A stretch of 6,763 bases of DNA. Origin: Cyanobacteria bacterium T3Sed10_344R1 (lineage in GTDB: Bacteria > Cyanobacteriota > Cyanobacteriia > Phormidesmidales > Phormidesmidaceae). A program made the position numbers and the translations under genes. The stretch covers positions 1-6,763 of the forward strand of contig PXDR01000452.1 in assembly GCA_003566335.1 (NCBI GenBank), in the 5' to 3' direction. Each line of letters starts with the position of its first letter. The stretch's first letter is position 1. A model generated the notes under the pieces. The model saw nothing but the letters and a program-made list of their open reading frames with translations, was not told where the DNA came from and searched no databases. Shown in pieces: positions 6,677 through 6,763 of this stretch.

Positions 6677-6763
6677 ATGACTACGACTCTACAGCGGCGC
6701 GAAAGCGCCAACCTGTGGGAGCAGTTTTGCCAGTGGATCACCAGCACCGACAACCGCCTCTAC
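6677..6763 (+). CDS. psbA: Photosystem II reaction centre protein D1, 3' partial
   Basis: D1 is the core subunit of photosystem II in the thylakoid membrane; with D2 it holds the P680 chlorophylls, the QB plastoquinone site and most ligands of the oxygen-evolving manganese cluster. Only the first 29 codons are in the window. They read MTTTLQRRESANLWEQFCQW followed by ITSTDNRLY, which matches the well-known conserved stromal-side N-terminus of D1 just before its first membrane helix. The full protein is normally about 360 residues. Cyanobacteria usually carry several psbA copies encoding isoforms expressed under different light or oxygen conditions; the visible part is too short and conserved to say which this is. 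The gene diverges from the transporter gene across 214 bases, and the HLR1-like element at 6588-6605 suggests light-responsive control by RpaB. Confidence 0.96.
   Translation, partial: MTTTLQRRESANLWEQFCQWITSTDNRLY

Overview
The window is a piece of a cyanobacterial chromosome. Two lines of evidence support this. First, the right edge holds the start of psbA: its first 29 codons match the conserved N-terminus of the photosystem II D1 protein. Second, the palindrome GCGATCGC (HIP1), typical of many cyanobacterial genomes, occurs eight times in 6.8 kb. The DNA is moderately GC-rich, codon use looks uniform, and there is no sign of a mobile element, tRNA, rRNA or CRISPR array. The genus cannot be fixed from sequence alone; a Leptolyngbya/Nodosilinea-like or similar lineage would fit but is not shown.

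Layout from left to right: (1) the 3' two-thirds of an adenosine-deaminase-superfamily gene on the + strand (cut by the window edge, ends at 653). (2) A long - strand gene (678-4076) for a soluble protein with seven consecutive PAS domains and a C-terminal GGDEF (diguanylate cyclase) domain; it converges on the deaminase gene with only 24 bases between the stops. (3) A 145-base gap with an imperfect inverted repeat and a weak promoter candidate. (4) A - strand gene (4222-6462) for a 746-residue membrane transporter of the cation-chloride cotransporter (SLC12/CCC) family, with a 12-TM APC-fold core and a cytoplasmic C-terminal domain. (5) A 214-base divergent intergenic region with a candidate RpaB-type HLR1 element upstream of psbA. 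(6) The first 87 bases of psbA on the + strand.

The genes do not form an obvious pathway. The transporter and cyclase genes lie in the same direction and could be co-transcribed, but the 145-base gap and the inverted repeat at the transporter's stop codon leave this open. The transporter and psbA are divergent and share an upstream region. The points most worth following are: the NKCC-like ion-site residues in the transporter, with one potassium-site substitution; the non-canonical active site of the deaminase (HLYE and TDN in place of HAGE and TDD); the seven-PAS cyclase with intact active and inhibitory sites and an ambiguous non-ATG start; and the HLR1-like direct repeat at psbA. I did not find evidence of a wholly new biological system.
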